Shown here: one piece after another, positions 5,391-6,024 of the stretch
Numbering within the stretch: position 1 is the stretch's first letter
Layout: every line of letters starts with the position of its first letter
Source: Betaproteobacteria bacterium UBA6904
Lineage (GTDB): Bacteria > Pseudomonadota > Gammaproteobacteria > Burkholderiales > SG8-39
Length of the DNA stretch: 6,024 nt
Assembly: GCA_002451175.1 (NCBI GenBank)
Contig: DKBI01000310.1
Coordinates: 6,845-12,868, forward strand
Direction: 5' to 3'
The notes under the pieces: generated by a model
The model's database searches: none
Seen by the model: only the letters and a program-made list of their open reading frames with translations
Told to the model about the DNA's origin: nothing
Program-made: the position numbers and the translations under genes

Positions 5391-6024
5391 GCGTCTCGCC
5401 GACCGAGATCGCCGCGCTCGCCGCCATCGCCTGCCTGGGCTCGGTGATTTTCGGCATCACCGGCTTTGGCGCGGCGCTGGTGACGATTCCGCTCGCGACG
5501 CACTTCGTGCCGCTGCCGTTCGCGCTCGCGCTCTTCGTGCTCATGGACCTCGCCAATGCCTTCCGCATCGGCTTCGAGAATCCGCGCAACGCCGTGCGCC
5601 GCGAGTGGACGCGCCTGGTGCCGGCGATCGTCGTCGGCACGGTCGCCGGCGTGACGCTGCTCGTCAACCTGCCGCGCCAGGCGGCGACGCTCGCGCTGGG
5701 CGTCTTTGCCATGGCATTCGCGATCTACAGCCTGGCGCGCCATCCGGGCTCGGCGCAGCGCATCGCGTCGCGCTGGGCCTACGTGGCGGGCTTCACGGGC
5801 GGGGTGACGAGCACGCTCTTCGGCGCGGGCGGCCCGCCCTACGCGATGTACCTCTCGCACCGCGGCCTGTCGAAGGAGCAGTTCCGCGCCACGCTGGGAT
5901 TCGCCACGCTGACGAGCATCTCGCTGCGCACCATCGCGTTTCTCGCCACCGGCCTGCTGCTCGACGCGCAGGTCTGGCTCCATGCGGCCGCGGTGGTGCC
6001 CGCGGGCCTGCTCGGGCTGTGGGC
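5387..6024 (+). CDS. TauE/SafE (TSUP) family membrane permease, C-terminus cut by window edge
   Basis: The first 212 residues of a hydrophobic protein are present; full-length relatives are about 240-270 residues, so the last one or two helices are missing. The TSUP inverted-repeat signature is seen twice: FGITGFGAALVTIPLA (22-37) in the first half and FGAGGPPYAMYLSHRGLSKE (145-164) in the second, followed by FRATLG. Family members export or import sulfite, sulfoacetate, other organosulfonates or small carboxylates across the inner membrane; the substrate here cannot be told. The start ATG shares four bases with the upstream stop, and GGAG (5375-5378) lies eight bases before it. As the last visible member of the operon it may export an anion made by, or imported with, the pathway (inference). 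Confidence 0.85.
   Translation, partial: MSVSPTEIAALAAIACLGSVIFGITGFGAALVTIPLATHFVPLPFALALFVLMDLANAFRIGFENPRNAVRREWTRLVPAIVVGTVAGVTLLVNLPRQAATLALGVFAMAFAIYSLARHPGSAQRIASRWAYVAGFTGGVTSTLFGAGGPPYAMYLSHRGLSKEQFRATLGFATLTSISLRTIAFLATGLLLDAQVWLHAAAVVPAGLLGLW

Noticed and set aside
5315..5983. 222-residue minus-strand open frame opposite the TSUP gene
   Set aside because: Arg/Glu/His-rich shadow translation without recognisable motifs; the plus strand has both TSUP signature repeats.

Overview
This is a GC-rich window (by eye close to 70% GC) with almost no intergenic DNA. Codon third positions are mostly G or C. The gene families and a proteobacterial-type LexA box suggest a Betaproteobacterium (Burkholderiales-like) or a similar GC-rich Gammaproteobacterium. 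The genus cannot be told from the sequence. There are no RNA genes, mobile elements, CRISPR repeats or clear intrinsic terminators, and no gene-free stretch longer than about 25 bases.

Layout. Bases 1-1064 (minus strand) hold a radical SAM protein of the PA0069/SplB-like family, cut at its C-terminus by the window edge. A 15-base gap separates its start from a rightward run of five tightly packed genes: an MFS transporter (1080-2261), a PLP-dependent D-threonine-aldolase-like enzyme (2265-3374), a second MFS transporter of the monocarboxylate-porter type (3397-4608, probable CTG start), a degenerate spermidine-synthase-like protein (4605-5390) and a TauE/SafE-type permease (5387 to the window end). 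Spacings of 3 and 22 bases and two 4-base ATGA overlaps make these five genes look like one operon.

The control region between the divergent genes is the most interesting part. A sequence with the exact proteobacterial LexA pattern CTGT-N8-ACAG lies at 1072-1087. It sits just upstream of the radical SAM start and covers the start codon of the first MFS gene. This predicts DNA-damage control of the radical SAM gene, which fits its relation to DNA-repair lyases, and possibly of the operon too. Neither divergent gene has a convincing Shine-Dalgarno sequence.

Working model of the operon (inference): one MFS protein imports a beta-hydroxy-D-amino acid or related compound, the aldolase splits it into glycine and an aldehyde, and the second MFS protein and the TSUP permease move organic acids or sulfur/carboxylate anions. 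The spermidine-synthase-like protein lacks the usual polyamine-binding residues and its role is unknown. I found no clearly new multi-gene system. The leads worth following are the LexA box with its unusual placement, the apparent CTG start in a hairpin loop, and the degenerate aminopropyltransferase.
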